Below are positions 43,649 through 56,227 of a DNA stretch of 64,000 bases, one piece after another. Position numbers and translations under genes: made by a program. How positions within the stretch are numbered: position 1 is the stretch's first letter; each line of letters starts with the position of its first letter. Source of the DNA: Asparagopsis taxiformis. Taxonomy: Eukaryota > Rhodophyta > Florideophyceae > Bonnemaisoniales > Bonnemaisoniaceae. The notes beneath the pieces are model-generated. The model saw only the letters and a program-made list of their open reading frames with translations, did no database searches and was not told where the DNA came from. The stretch lies in the NCBI GenBank assembly GCA_030407315.1, contig JALQPE010001684.1:1-64000 (forward strand), read 5' to 3'.

Positions 43649-45076
43649 TCAATCTTCCTCATCAAGGAAAACTTCAACGTAGCTTTCACTCCCATCTTCG
43701 TCATTTCCATGTCCGCTATCCTCCTCAAACGCGGTACTACGCTGTTCCAAGTGTTGTTCATCGAATTTTTCGTTAGTAATTGTCAGTACATCTTCGCAGA
43801 GATGCCTCTTACAGATTCGGTCACTCGGCAACATCGCCTTTCCTAATTGTTTGAGCTCGTCTTGTACACTTTCTTCGAAGGTCTGACCTGATTGTACCTT
43901 GAAAATTCCTAGAATCCCGGAAGCGATTGCATAGACAAATCTGAGTGAATTGCAGGAACGTCGCAGGAAAACCGTTCTACTCGTGCATTGAAGGAAAGCA
44001 ATTGCAGTGTTCAGGGCTAACTCCAGGATATTGATTCTCCTTCGAATCATCCTTTTGGCCACACATCCCGATATCTCGACTTCGTACTGAATGATGACAA
44101 CCATTTCTTTCCGCTCAGTGATGAATTGTACCACGATCTCGGAATTCTTGTCATCCACAACCTTCCGTTCCTCAGGCCTTAGATTTCCGTTGGTCACACG
44201 GGTATCGGGGATAACGTCCATATCTCGAATGAGATCGTGAGTTGGAAACTCGAAAGTGATAGAGGCGTCCGTTTCCAACACTAGAGCGAACCCCAGTTCG
44301 ACAAGGAATCGATGGCGCACCTGCTCTCTAGACTTGTTCAGGAAACCGAGCACCTTTGTCAGCACAACTTTCGTAACAGCCAAAGATATTTCACGCTTGC
44401 TCAACTGTCCACCATTTCCATCTGTTTTCCTCCGCTTCCTAGCCCCTCCGTCAATGCTTCCTGCAGGCTGGTTTCGGCCATCGCCAGTGGCATCATAAAC
44501 AACTTCTTCGATTATTTTGTCCGGAATGTACTTGTTCTCCTTCCAGACTTTGAACGCATTCGAATCGCGTCCAGAGCTCGAGCCTTCCACTGTACGGCCT
44601 GTACCCGACTTTTCCTTCTGAATGTTCCGCAGGAGAGACATCACCACTTGGAATCGAAGCTCGATATTGTTCTTCCCGGTGTTGGATTGGAACACATCTC
44701 TCTTGTCATTGCTCTGCTTCGCAAACATCATTGCAGAGAGCAACCTGCAACCACGGAGGTCGTAGATTCCTTGGCTGGTGTAAATTGTCGCCCCAGCATC
44801 AATCTTGTCGACCAGCAAAGGTACAACAGTTCCAAATACTGCACACAGAAAATTGTAAGAAAACGATAGTTCTGCTGACTGCGAGATGCGCAACCGGTCC
44901 CTGTCCTTGTCAGTCATCCCCTTCTTCGAAGTGCCCTGACTCTGCTGTAATAAACCATCACAGATGTCTTTCACACCCTGTAGTTCCGTTACTATAAACT
45001 CGACGCGACTCATCAGCTTTTCGATTTGCTGGCGTTCAACTCCCAAGTTCGGACGTTCAATCATCGTCGATTTCAT
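43649..45076 (-). CDS. Helical nuclear-type protein of element A
   Basis: 475 residues from ATG 45076 (the frame is open a little further upstream). The N-terminal 60 residues are amphipathic helix (IEKLMSRVEFIVTELQG), then a mixed helical region, a basic cluster ARKRRK that could be a nuclear signal, a helical block with REQVRHRFLVELGF, and an acidic tail (NDEDGSESYVEVFLDEED). REQVRHRFLVELGF lines up with KRNARDRLFGSLGY in the coiled-coil protein of element B, so the two may be distant relatives. It is convergent with the Tudor-like gene. The intact frame suggests it was recently functional. No known family recognised. Confidence 0.6.
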   Translation of the reverse strand: MKSTMIERPNLGVERQQIEKLMSRVEFIVTELQGVKDICDGLLQQSQGTSKKGMTDKDRDRLRISQSAELSFSYNFLCAVFGTVVPLLVDKIDAGATIYTSQGIYDLRGCRLLSAMMFAKQSNDKRDVFQSNTGKNNIELRFQVVMSLLRNIQKEKSGTGRTVEGSSSGRDSNAFKVWKENKYIPDKIIEEVVYDATGDGRNQPAGSIDGGARKRRKTDGNGGQLSKREISLAVTKVVLTKVLGFLNKSREQVRHRFLVELGFALVLETDASITFEFPTHDLIRDMDVIPDTRVTNGNLRPEERKVVDDKNSEIVVQFITERKEMVVIIQYEVEISGCVAKRMIRRRINILELALNTAIAFLQCTSRTVFLRRSCNSLRFVYAIASGILGIFKVQSGQTFEESVQDELKQLGKAMLPSDRICKRHLCEDVLTITNEKFDEQHLEQRSTAFEEDSGHGNDEDGSESYVEVFLDEED

Positions 45077-45489
45077 CCATCCTCTCCCCAATACGACGAA
45101 CTTCCCCAGTCACTGTCCTGAATCCCTCTCGAATAATCCCTGCTAGGCAGTCATTTGGATTTTCCTCACGACGCTGAGATTCCATCTTCCGTCAAACTTC
45201 GCCTCTCGTTCCAATCGCAAAGTGTCACTCCAGACGATTTTCCTGCAACGAGAATGCTACCAATAGTAACAAATAATGCCTACTACTCTACTCATATCCT
45301 CGGAAAACGACCGATTTTCTCCTACCTTTTTTGTAACGGTCATTTCCTTGTGACCATGCATCCTCTACACTTCTCACTACTATTAGCTTCAGAATAGTTT
45401 CCCCTCTTCTCTACTTGAACTCACATGCGAACACATTGGACAACCCTATCCTGGACAACTATTGCAATATTGAATCTCAGAAAATACCA

Positions 45490-45870
45490 ATCACCAATTA
45501 CTATCAAGGCAGTACTTGCAGGCAGTACAATTCACTGCCGGAGCCAGTATATTTTACTTCCTGATTCTAATGCCAGGTCATTTGCCAAGGCAGTACTGTA
45601 TGGCAGTACATTCCATTGCAAAAATCATCAAAAATCACTGCATTGCACTACTGCCCTGTGGTACCAGCAAAAATTACTAGAATTTGCAATCGTACAGTAC
45701 TGCATTCTGCTACATACCGTACTGCCAGGAAATTTTGTATTTTACTGCCTGCGGCACTAGAACTGAAAAAATTAAAATAGTAATTTTACTGCCTCAGGCA
45801 CCAAATTGCTCAGGCAGTGTTTTTTACTGCTTCAGGCAGTAAATTTACTACATTTTTTAATCCCAAACTC
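45490..45870. repeat. GGCAGTA/TACTGCC motif array, right side of element A
   Basis: About ten to fifteen cores in both orientations, including GGCAGTACTGTATGGCAGTAC and TTTTACTGCCTCAGGC. Same motif family as 25790-26530. It lies upstream of the helical-protein gene. Confidence 0.7.
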
Positions 45871-45904
45871 AGTAGTGTGCTCTAGCATCCTCCCAATCAT
45901 CAAA

Positions 45905-47846
45905 CCCCCCTTGGGACTTTCAACAACTCTATACAGCACTGGATGCAGCTTGGTTACAAGAACAGGAAGAAACGGAAGCTCGACGCCGTGACAACCACAG
46001 CCAATTCCGAGAACAAACTTCTGAGATACACTACCAAGGACAAGGAACGTATGGCAGACCTCGAAAGCCTAGATCTAAGTCCTCTATACCAAGTAAGCCC
46101 TTGAATACTTCTGGGATGAACAATTCTGCTGGAAGAAATGGTATTGATCGTTTCGGAAACCCTCGAACCTGTCACAACTGCGGCAGTAAGGATCACTTCA
46201 TCAAAGACTGCGATCAACGACCAAACATCGTACAAAACGTCGCCGGGATGATCTCGAAGAACCCAAACCGCACAAAACAGATTCTCTTTGAGCTCTCAAT
46301 CCAAACTGAAGAAGGTTTGTTTAGAAATCAGGACGATGAGAGTTTTAACGCCTTCTTCGCTACAGAGAGCAACGAATCGACCAGCGAAGAAGAGTCAAAT
46401 AATGATGAGCAGACAAACTTCTACAATTTCGAGCCAGATTCTGTTGACCCTGAGGATTTTTAAGTGGAGACAGTACTCACCTTCGTTCTCGCCACAAACG
46501 GCGCACAGACGACACTGCTCTCCAGAAAATCTGGTGTGATATCGAAACGCCAAACGAGCAGAATACCTAGCCTACCTTCCATGGAAAGGTCTTTGCTTCA
46601 AACATTTTTTCATCTAAACCTAACGACGGGACCAAATGGAATGGAGCCTGTATAGACACCTGAGCTCAACGTATTGTCATAGGCAAACCCCAAGCTCTCG
46701 CGTATTGTCGATTCACAGGTGTCAAATTTAAACCACGGAAAAGTGGAAACTTTTACCGCTTCGGAGAAGACTTACAACAATCACTTGGCTTTATCGAAAT
46801 TAGGATACCTTCACCAAATGGAAGTTTTATTCCCCTAAATGTGGACGTTGTACGTGCCGATGTACCCCTGTTGATCGGACTCGATGTCCTGGACAACTTT
46901 AAGATGACAGTTGACACTGTCAACAATGTTCTTAGGTGCCCTCACATGGGATGGGAAATACCATTGTGTCGAAAATATGAGCATGTCTACCTAGAGTGGA
47001 TTCTAGTACATAACAATCTCTTCACAAAGAATGAGCTCATCAAACTGCATAGAGGTTTTCAACATCCTCCAGATAAGAAGCTCTTGAACCTAATCAAGCG
47101 CGCTCGACCCAGTGAATGTACTGAAGAAACTACGAATATGCTCCGAAGAATTTCCGAAAATTGTGACACATGTCAAAGAATCTCTCAAGCCCCGATGCGA
47201 TTCAAGGTGACACTGCCGTCCGAAAAAGATCTCGTGTTCGGAGAAGAGCTCTCAATGGAATTCGTGTTCATAGACGGAAACGCAATCTTGCACGTAGTGG
47301 ACACTGCAACAAGGTTTTCTTCAGCTACCTTCCTTGATTCGAATGGATCTGAATATGGACAGACTGCATATGGAGTCTGGCTAGCATTCCTGGAATGCTG
47401 GTGTACGTTGTATACTGGCTACCCCAATAGACTAAGAACTGACTACGGGTCAATCTTTACTTCCTCTAAGTGGAAAGAGCTTACCAATGAGAACGGAATC
47501 CAGCTGCGAATCTCCGGAATCGAAGCTCACAACTCGCTTGGAATCGGGGAGCGACTCCATGACCCACTTCGTCGAATTTACCTAAAACTACGAAAAGATG
47601 CGACCAGCACAAACCAACAGACAGCGCTTCGACTCACCTTACAAGCGATGAATGGTACAATGGGAGAAAACGGATTAGTTCCATCCCTATTAGTTTTCGG
47701 GATTATTCCCAGGTTTCCTGTCATCAGCAGTCAACTTCCAGCTCAATCCGAACGGATGGAAGTATTAGCCATGGCTCAACGCGAAATGAACACTATCATT
47801 GCACAAAGGAGAATCATTACCGCTCTCACAAAAAACATACCTTCTG
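45905..47846 (+). pseudogene. Ty1/copia-type Gag-protease-integrase remnant
   Basis: Gag tail with a CCHC knuckle (CHNCGSKDHFIKDC), in-frame stops near 46463, then a protease whose active site reads IDT-stop-AQR at 46661 (TGA in place of the DTG glycine) and GLDVLD. An integrase follows directly: H-x4-H...CDTC zinc region and a core with TDYGS and GERLH separated by 35 residues (DD35E). Protease followed directly by integrase is the copia order. RT is missing because element B begins at 47847. Confidence 0.75.
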
Positions 47847-48104
47847 CGTCTGTGTTTTCGGAAGTGGACGCGGACGTCCAGTCTCTCTAGTACGGGTCCT
47901 AGTCGGCCCCGAGATTTACTAGAACAAATGAACGTCCGCGTCGAAAAAAAATAAAAAATTTTTGGATGCGGACGTCCACTTTCTCTAGTACATATGGCGG
48001 AATACTAGGACCCGACATCCACTTTCTCTAGTACATATGGCGGAATACTAGGACCCGACATCCACTTTCTCTAGTACATATGGCGGAATACTAGGACCCG
48101 ACAT
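47847..48104. repeat. Subterminal repeats and terminus of element B (right)
   Basis: Terminus at about 47847 (CGTCTGTGTTTTCGGAAGTG). Three 43-bp direct repeats at 47976-48018, 48019-48061 and 48062-48104 begin CCACTTTCTCTAGTACATAT; the left copy has two. CACTTTCT recalls CACTA-type ends. Confidence 0.8.
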
Positions 48105-48153
48105 CCAGTATACAATATATCAGCGAAAACCGGGAGGGAAGAAATTACAGCGG

Positions 48154-48888
48154 ATGGTAAATTCAGGGCCCATATCGGACCGTATTTTATTCTCTCATTT
48201 AGGAAACTGCTCGTATAAAATACGTCTCTCTAGAATAGGGAATACATATCTGGTCAGAATAGGAAATAAATACCCGGTTAGAATAGGAAATAGGTATCTA
48301 GCCAGAATACGGAATATGTATCCAGCCAGAATACGAAATACGTATCCAGCCAGAATACAAAATACCTGTCAGCATATCGTCGATCACCCATCTCCCTCAC
48401 TATCGCGTTCTCCCTACCATCCGAACGCCATGCACCACCATTCGCACATACTTCAAGAACCCTCACGACCTAGATTACAAAAATCCGCTCCTTCCCAATT
48501 CCATCCCCGCTTTCCTCAACACCACCCCAGCCCATTAAATCATCAATACATCAAACACGAACATGGTCAGCAAAATCTTACACCACTTGAAACCCACTCT
48601 CACTTCTATCGTATGCCCGAAAATATACACATACCAGAAACACCTCACAGCTTCATTCCCCATCTTCCTAGATCCCTTCTTCACTCTCCTTCAGTCCTGC
48701 CGTTCCTGCTTCACCCCTCCTGCATCACATACACAACATCAGAATCAACCCCAACAGTCAGATTCAAAAGCAACGCTTACCACGACAGATATCCTAGAAA
48801 CTCCCTTACTTACCTCTCCGAGAGGATGAGTGAATCATCCATCCTACACAAAATACAAACCATGATCCAAAAACCTTGCAATGAATAA
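48154..48888 (+). CDS. Hypothetical 244-residue ORF, right copy
   Basis: ATG-started and the same length as at 9634-10368, with a few substitutions. Eight-residue repeat near the N-terminus from 24-bp repeats at about 48215-48370. Equal length in both copies mildly supports coding; low complexity argues against it. Confidence 0.2.
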   Translation: MVNSGPISDRILFSHLGNCSYKIRLSRIGNTYLVRIGNKYPVRIGNRYLARIRNMYPARIRNTYPARIQNTCQHIVDHPSPSLSRSPYHPNAMHHHSHILQEPSRPRLQKSAPSQFHPRFPQHHPSPLNHQYIKHEHGQQNLTPLETHSHFYRMPENIHIPETPHSFIPHLPRSLLHSPSVLPFLLHPSCITYTTSESTPTVRFKSNAYHDRYPRNSLTYLSERMSESSILHKIQTMIQKPCNE

Positions 48889-49750
48889 TCAAAGTCAGCA
48901 GTCCATATCTTCGCAAAACAAGTCTTGGTGCTCAGTGAAACTTACCTTCTGTCATCAACATTCCTGCACCATCTACACAACATCGGAATCAACCACAACA
49001 GTCAGACCCAAAACCAACCTTCCCTCGCTGCTTACTTTCAAAACTCGCACACTTACCTTCGCTCCACACAATACACACCATGACTCAATAGGCTTCCAAT
49101 GAAAAATATAGCATCAACGGAAATAGTCAGACTCAAAACCAACCTTCCCTCGCTGCTTACTTTCAAAACTCGCACACTTACCTTACCTGTTCCATCCTGC
49201 ACACAATAAAAACCATAAATCACGTAATCGTGTAGCCAAGAAAAGTAGTCAGCATTCCGCATCTTCGCACAACCGGTCTGGGCGCCCAATGTGACTTACC
49301 TTCCGTCATCACTATTCCTCCATCACCTACGCAACATCGGAATCAATCGCAACAGTCAGATTGAAAACCAACGTTTCCCTCGCTACATACCCTGAGAACT
49401 CGCAAATGTACCTCTCATCCATCCTACACACAATACAAACCATGATCCAAAAACCTTGCAATGAATAATAATCATAGTCAGCAGTCCATACCTTCGCAAA
49501 CCACATCTTGGCACTCAATGAAACTTACCTTCCGTCATCAACATTCCTGCATGATCTACACAACATCGGAATCAACCACAACAGTCAGACTCAAAACCAA
49601 CCTTCCCTCACAGCATACTTTCAAAACTTCACGTACCTCTCTTCCATCCTCCGCTCAATACACACCATCAGTCAACAGGCTTCCCATGAAAAACATCGCA
49701 TCAACGGAAATAGTCAGACTCAAAACCCACGCTTCCCTGAACGCATACCC
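48720..49750 (-). repeat. Splice-like microexon array, right copy
   Basis: Minus-strand counterpart of 8880-9830. It has one extra unit at about 49070-49195, in which a GAGCGAAG segment is followed by GTAAGTGTGCG. Copy number therefore differs between arms while the donor-like GTAAG motifs are kept. Confidence 0.5.
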
Positions 49751-49774
49751 TCGTGGGTAGAGGATGGAACGAAG

Positions 49775-49812
49775 GTACGTGCGCGAATCTTGATCAAGAT
49801 TCGCGCACGTAC
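49775..49812. repeat. Perfect 38-bp palindrome (right copy)
   Basis: Same sequence as 8834-8871. Confidence 0.95.
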
Positions 49813-50413
49813 AAAGCAAAGTCGGTCAAAGAATATCAGTCGGTGATGAGGGCGGAGTGGAGCCTGCGGCGTCGACCGGACAGCTTTCTGCGTCCGCTTA
49901 AGTCTTGCTGTGCATACTCGAAATCATCGCCGGCAGTGAGATTGAGTATGGCCCAAGCCATGGTCTCTGATTCCCCGAACAATGAGATCCGGATCGAGAA
50001 CAACGAATATAAACATATAATCATATATATGAGAATCCATTTGCTTTCCTTACATGATCCGTGGCATATCCGCTGTAAAGCACATTCAGATTCCACGAAG
50101 TTCGGAAATAAAAAAGTTTATTATTACTAATGAATTAATTGAAAATTCATCTCCCAGGGCGGTCGTTCGTCCTTCCATGCACACGTTGCCAGCACGCAAT
50201 GTGATGTAACAGTTGGAAATGATTGAACTCTCGGTTAAATTCCACCGTTGGGATGTCAGCTGGAGTGAGCACAAAAGTACTACCCACAAAACTACGAACG
50301 AACACGTTACATTCCAAGTCTCGAAAGCACCACAAAAATAAAATTGGTCGCATCTGGACGGCACAGTCTCCCCTGTTCAGCTCGCAATCCTCCCTTTTGC
50401 GTCAAAACTCGAC

Positions 50414-53400
50414 ATGGAATGCAAGTATGAAGGGTGCTTCTACTACTGCGTAGATGCTTATGCGCTCGCGCTGCATGAGCGAACGTGTTGCTACCGTTTC
50501 AACCCCTCTCCCCAACATTTCAACAACGCTCGTGTCCCTGCCGTCACCCATGAGCCTGCTCGAAACGGCGACCATGATTCCCCGCAACCCAGCTCCCCAG
50601 ACCCAGAATCTGGTCGTGCTTCCTCCAGCGACTCACCCTGTGACGCTCCACTGCCACCAACCTCAACCCCCTCCCGCGCAGACCTCCTCGTGCAATCCCT
50701 CGCCGCCAGTCTCACAACCCTCGAGTACAAGGCCGGCGCTGGCCGCGTGAGCGAAGTCATCACCATCCTACAAGACCCCGCATTCTCCCTAGAAAAGTTC
50801 AACAGCGCCGTTCGCACCGTAGAAGAATGTCGCCACGTTACCGCTTCCATGGTCGAAACACATTTCCGCACCGAAGGTTACAAGAGCCACATCATTCCAG
50901 ACAAAACTGGTAAGTACTCGGCACAGCTGTACCTCCGCGACCCAGTCCACATGCTCCGCAGGCAGTTAGCACTGGCTAACGACCAAAATACTCTCTTCCA
51001 CCCCTCCCCACAGACCGCCCCAGACGGCACCGCAATATTTTCTCATCCCCTACACACAGAATTCGCGAAAACGCTGCACCAGGTTACTAGACAGCGCGTG
51101 CAGCTCTCGGAAGATCCACAGGTCGTATGGGCAGAGGAAAATGATCCCACACCTTCCTCCTTTGCCGGCCTCCTCCAAGTGTACTCCGACAAGAGCAGCA
51201 CAAGCCTCAAGAGCTCCGCAATCGTCGCATACCCCATACACGTCACACTGCTCAACTTCTCCGCCCCCCTCCGTCGCCACTGCATCCGTACCGGCCTCAC
51301 CATCGTCGGGTATCTTCCGTACATTGTGAACCCTTCGTCCAACGCCTTGTTCGGTGATGAAATGCCGACAACCTCTAGTTCTGCTAGTCGCGCTCGCAAA
51401 ATTGATATTCTTATAAAGCACTCGAAAAAGTGTTTTCGTCCCTATCCACCGCGTTCTCTTCCGGGTTCCCCTGCACAGACTCCACTGCAACTGCCCGCCA
51501 ATGCTTTCCCATCCTAGCCAATTATTGCTGCGACTTTCCAGAGGCCAAAGAGCTGTCATGCACTCGCAACAGCACTACCACCACACATCCCTGCCACCGC
51601 TGCTACATCCCCGCCACTCAACTTGAATACAGCACACCACATCAGCCCCGCTCCCTCGATGATACACGCTCTGCACGCCAAGAGAGCGCTCAGGAGCATA
51701 CAACTGCTCCGCTCGAAGCTCTCTCCCTCCTCGAACAACACTCTGTCCTCGAATCGACCGCTATTTTACCCAGAAACAGTCTCCTAGACCCCGACATCAT
51801 ATTCTCCTTCGAGCCTCTGCACAATCTCCACCTCGGCATCTCAAAGCTCATCAAACAGTGCATTGTCCACCGCCTCAGCTCCCCAGACCTCACCACCACC
51901 ACTGCCTCCCATTCCAGGACACCTCGCACCTTCAAGAAGGTGAAAAAATCCATCCTCGCCGGCTCAAACAGCATTCTGTCCGCTATCGAACGCGACTACT
52001 ACATCACCGGTCTTCATGTCGACTTCTCCAAGGGTGAGAAGGGCACCAATTTGAACGGCCTCTTCACGGAGGACGGCATACGCGACATGCTCGCAGCCAA
52101 AGACTATCACCATGTCGACATGGTGTTCCCTTTCATCGCAGCATTCATTGACACATGCTGTGACGAAGTAGAGACAGCCCCCCTCACTTCCATCTGCACG
52201 CAATACTCTGACCTCGTCGCATGGGTCATGAAACGCGGTCGCATCAAGCACTGGACTGCCGCCGAACTAGAAAGCCTCCAGAACTCCATTTCCTATTTCA
52301 AACAATCAATGATCTCCACCCTCGGCCCATTCCACACCACAGGTCTCAAAACTTTCAAGTTCCATCTTCTAGACCATCTTCCCGGTGACTTGCAGAGATA
52401 TGGCGCCCTGGAACACATTGATGCAGGCCCCTACGAACACTCGCATCTTCTGTTCAAACAGAGTTATAGGAAAACCTCTCGAAGGCGCTCCACAGCCATG
52501 GAAGAGACTATTCGCCACATGGAATTCTCCTTGGCCACTCCAACTGGTCATACCCCATCGAACACATTGGGAAACGCACGCATGATATCGCCCACAGACG
52601 GTGCAGTACTCGTTCGCGACGGATTCACCGTTGCACTGCACGACTTTGCCTCCCTGCTGCCCGATGCAACCCTCCTCGTTGCAGATATCGACGGACAGCC
52701 CGATCCTGCCACTCTTTTGCCTCTGCACAACTCCTCGTTCCCGTCTGGCACCATAACGCTATTCCAGCAACTCGGTGACACAGCTGCACAAGCCTTCCTC
52801 ACCCTCGCTAGACTGCGCGCCACGGCAGAAGGCCCTCCAATACATGACATGGACATTTCCGTCACCGTGGTAAAGTCCGCCTACGTCATGGGAGGGTACG
52901 TCCCAGATGCCGACGACTTTGACCCGCACAGTGGCATGCTTCGCCCCACAAACGTGTCGAGGCACAAGCAGCAGCGCGTCTTTGCAACTTCATCATTCGG
53001 CCCCGCAAAGAGATCGCAGTACTCCTTTGTCGTCATCTCCGGAACTGCCGATACTACAGAACCATATGGGTAGGGCGCGTCCTGGCACTGGTACGCCTGC
53101 AGTCTCCAAACCTGTTTCAACCTGTAGAACTCGCTTTCGTTCAGTATATGACCTGCTTTGCCCCAAAAACCGCTGTGGAAAAATCACTTGGGTGCATTTG
53201 TTTAAAGTGGTCCACATGGGACCCGGACAACGGATCCGTTGACAGCAATGACACTGCATCCCACAGTGCAGGTGGTCCTTGGTTTGACCTCATTCCTGCA
53301 TCTACTATATCTGGCACCGTGCACATCGTACGAAGTAACTTTCCAGTCAAGCCATTTACGAAACAAATGCACTGGTCGGACCACCGTTTCTATCTCAACC

Positions 53401-53453
53401 GCTTCTACACCAACACTGATTACCAGTTCACAGATGATAATGAAGAAGAATAA
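50414..53453 (+). pseudogene. Plavaka-type transposase, right copy, two frameshifts
   Basis: ATG at 50414; pieces 50414-51517, 51430-53073 and 53148-53453. A base is missing near 51412 (CTTATAAAG against left CTTCATAAAG) and another near 53050 (GATACTAC against GATGACTAC). Both sites are intact in the left copy, so the two copies carry different lesions. Motifs are as in the left copy. The stop TAA (53451-53453) is inside AATAAA. This is the only transposase in the window and the likely mover of element B. Confidence 0.8.
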
Positions 53454-53530
53454 ATCTAAATCGCAGCACTCTATTGATAATGTACTACATGATAAGCCTT
53501 CTAGTCAACGTCACATTTACTGCACTAATT

Positions 53531-55813
53531 TCAACCATCCTCCATTACGCCAAAACTGTTATCAGCAGTTGCTGCATGGCGCCGCTCCATGCCCCCATAC
53601 TGTGGGGCATTGATTTCTACATTCAGGTTTGCACTCAGGTGTCCAGCATATGGGTCAACGACGAAAAGTTCTGCGCCAATTAGTCCTTGCGCAATCACAC
53701 AATCCATTACAGCACCGAGGTTTGACGTAATATGCGATTGAATCCAATCCTCGGACACTAGAACAAGTGATGAGCAGCGGTTTACATCATCAACGACATG
53801 AACAATTCCAGACCCCTCTCCGCTTTGCCACACTTCAACAGCCTCTCTCGTCACAGTACGGCTTGCAAACACATGCCGCGACTGTGCACTAGTCCGCTGT
53901 TCGCTCTCGACAACGTCCGTTTCTTCCCTTGCTTGCGAGCCTTGGAGACAAGACATGCAGTACACCACCATACCAACTAATTGCTGAAAAGCTACCCCCA
54001 CATATTGACTGTACCTCCTTGTAAACTCCTTCTGCCGTGCACCTCCTTTCCCCTTCGGTTCATCCAAACACTCCACAGTAGTCACTAGCCAAGCATCCAG
54101 GCGCGCCAGCGTTAGTATGCTCGTCTCTATGTCCATTACTTGTTCTGGTCGTATCGAATAACCCCTGAAGATGTCCAGCACATTCACAGCTACTCGGTTG
54201 TTAAACCATGCATCACCATTCACTTCCATTTCGAAGCTGTCAGGAACCATGCCTTTGCTGTATCGCAGCTCTGAGAACGGTGCCGTTCGCCACCTCCCCA
54301 TATCCAAATCACCGTTGCTTTCCCGTTTCAAAAGCTTCTCAGACGCTTCGCGCTTTTGATCCTCTCGCTCGTCCATCTCAGCTCGCGTCGTCAGCATCGT
54401 GCATCTAGACATTAATTTCGTGTACCCCAGCGAACCGAACAATCTGTCCCTCGCATTACGCTTCCGTGCACTCATCACGTCGGACAGTTTCTGCGTCACC
54501 TTCACTTTCAATTCCTTGCTCCCCGCCACAGCCTCTTGACAGCACACACGCTGCTCCTCATCGGAAAACACATCACACCACGGACTTTGACGCAGTACGT
54601 GTCGCACCAAGTCATTCAGCAGATCACTCTCGTCTCTGTACGAAGGTGTATACCACTGCAGATTCTTGATGATGTAGCCCGGAGGGGTAGCAATATATCC
54701 TACACCGTTTTCGCTCCAAAGTGTCCCTTCTACCGGCTCTACCTCGATGGTACGTCCAGTCCAACGTCTCTGCGTTTGTTCCGCTATAGGGTCCAGCTCC
54801 ATAGTCTCGTTCTTGCACCACTTTGTCAGGTTTTCCTCAACCGCCCTAAGAACTCCAAGGTATTTCACAGGAATGGCTTTCTGTATTTTCGACTTACCGC
54901 CACCGTGATCACTGATTCTACCTGTTCTCGCAATTGCAGTAAGGCTGGCATTTTCCGCCTGCAGAGTTTCACCTTAGCCTCCAACGCAACTATCTCCGTG
55001 GTGAGCGCCTTGTTTGCTATGTCCTGGCTAAACACTTTTTTTCCAGCTCCGCGATCTTCTTCTTCTGCGCATTGATGCGACTCGCCATTAAATCGATGGA
55101 TTCCGGCGGATGCAACCTCTCTGCCCTCACCGTCCCCCCATCTCCACGCTATCGGGATTATGATGTCCTCCATCGGCAATAGCCTGACGTCGCGGGGGCG
55201 TTACGCGCATATTTGGCACCAATGACAGTCTGTTGTGACGAGGCCCGCACTCCGGCTGCTCTCTCCCCTCAGTACCACCTGACCGCCGATGATAGTTGGC
55301 ATCCTGTGAACGTTGCTCAGAAACAACATCCCTTGCCGCTATCCTCGGGTCCCTGACTGCATTACCTGCTGGGGCTGATGTACTCGGCATAGTTGGCGCA
55401 GTGGGGGTCACAGCCTCCAGTGTCTCGCGAACCCCCGGCTGGGACTCCGTCTGCAGCACCTCCGCATCTGCCAACCCGGGAGGAACTACCTTTGCCATAG
55501 CACTCTGCCGCAATTCCAACATGTTTTGAGCCACTATCATGTCATCATCATGATGTTCACTGTCCCTGCGAGCACGCTTGCCTCGGTCAAGCCCCATCTC
55601 TCTCCGCGCCGTTCCTCCTTCCTCACTTTCTCGCTGCGGATCCCCAGTTCTGCGCCGGTCCGTCTTGCGACTACCGGACCGCGGTTCAATGCTGCCGGTA
55701 GGCCCAGACCGCTTCTTCGCACGGGATTGTCGGGCACTCGATACAGCAGCTGCTGACCGGGTTTTCTGGAGGCCCGGAGGCTTTGGAGCTTTCTTCGCAA
55801 TACGCGGCGGCAT
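53531..55813 (-). pseudogene. Coiled-coil helical protein of element B, right copy
   Basis: ATG at 55813 (MPPRIAKKAPKPPG). Pieces of 228, 104 and 445 codons overlap in different frames (breaks near 55130 and 54870). N-terminal 200 residues are basic and disordered with possible nuclear signals (AKKRSG, DRGKRARRD). A coiled coil follows (KKIAELEKK; TTEIVALEAKV). The 445-residue part is folded and helical (NDLVRHVLRQSPWCDVF; KRNARDRLFGSLGY) and ends in a hydrophobic block (VMDCVIAQGLIGAELFVVD). The 445-codon ORF is open in both arms, which favours a real protein. It lies between the transposase (convergent) and the methyltransferase. DNA or chromatin binding is possible but not shown. Confidence 0.65.
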
Positions 55814-56045
55814 AATGAAGCCTTCCCGGAAGCGATGGAAGGATTGAGTTGCACGAGATACAAAAAAGATTGCTGTATAGTGTCGGTAACCACAACGGTC
55901 TGCGATGAACGTTCAGGTCAGGTCAAGTACCGGAGAATACGCCAACAGCCCAGATTGTATACGGTAGGCAGTCATCAACAGTATTTAATGAGGTACAATT
56001 ACAGCTGTCGAGCTAGGCCGCGAGCACCCCTATGTCCGGAAGACG

Positions 56046-56227
56046 TCCTGATTTGAATTAAAATTTGGGCTATTCTCAAAAACATGCACATGTGAACATG
56101 TTTTTGAGATGGGGGTGTGCCGTACGGCACAATCGACCCGCTGAAATCGATGTTTTTCGCAATATTTTTTTCTGCCCTGAATTGTAGAATTTCTGGGCTG
56201 GACAGCAATGCAACTGAGCTGGACATC
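56046..56227 (-). repeat. Inverted flank repeat of methyltransferase-SET gene, inner
   Basis: Starts TCCTGATTTGAATTAAAATT on the plus strand. It pairs in inverted orientation with 60028-60206, enclosing 4.16 kb. No target duplication found at its outer edges. Confidence 0.8.

Larger units (their letters stand above)
25790..45870. mobile_element. Element A: ParB-methyltransferase element with nested gypsy-2
   Basis: Arrays of GGCAGTA/TACTGCC motifs occur at both ends (25790-26530 and 45490-45870) and nowhere between. Inside lie ParB-methyltransferase ORFs (minus), a Tudor-like gene (plus) and a helical-protein gene (minus). The intact gypsy-2 (29474-41554) interrupts the region between ParB and the Tudor-like gene. 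Without gypsy-2 the element would be about 8 kb. No transposase and no clear terminal inverted repeat were seen, so it may be non-autonomous, and the limits are approximate. Confidence 0.5.
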
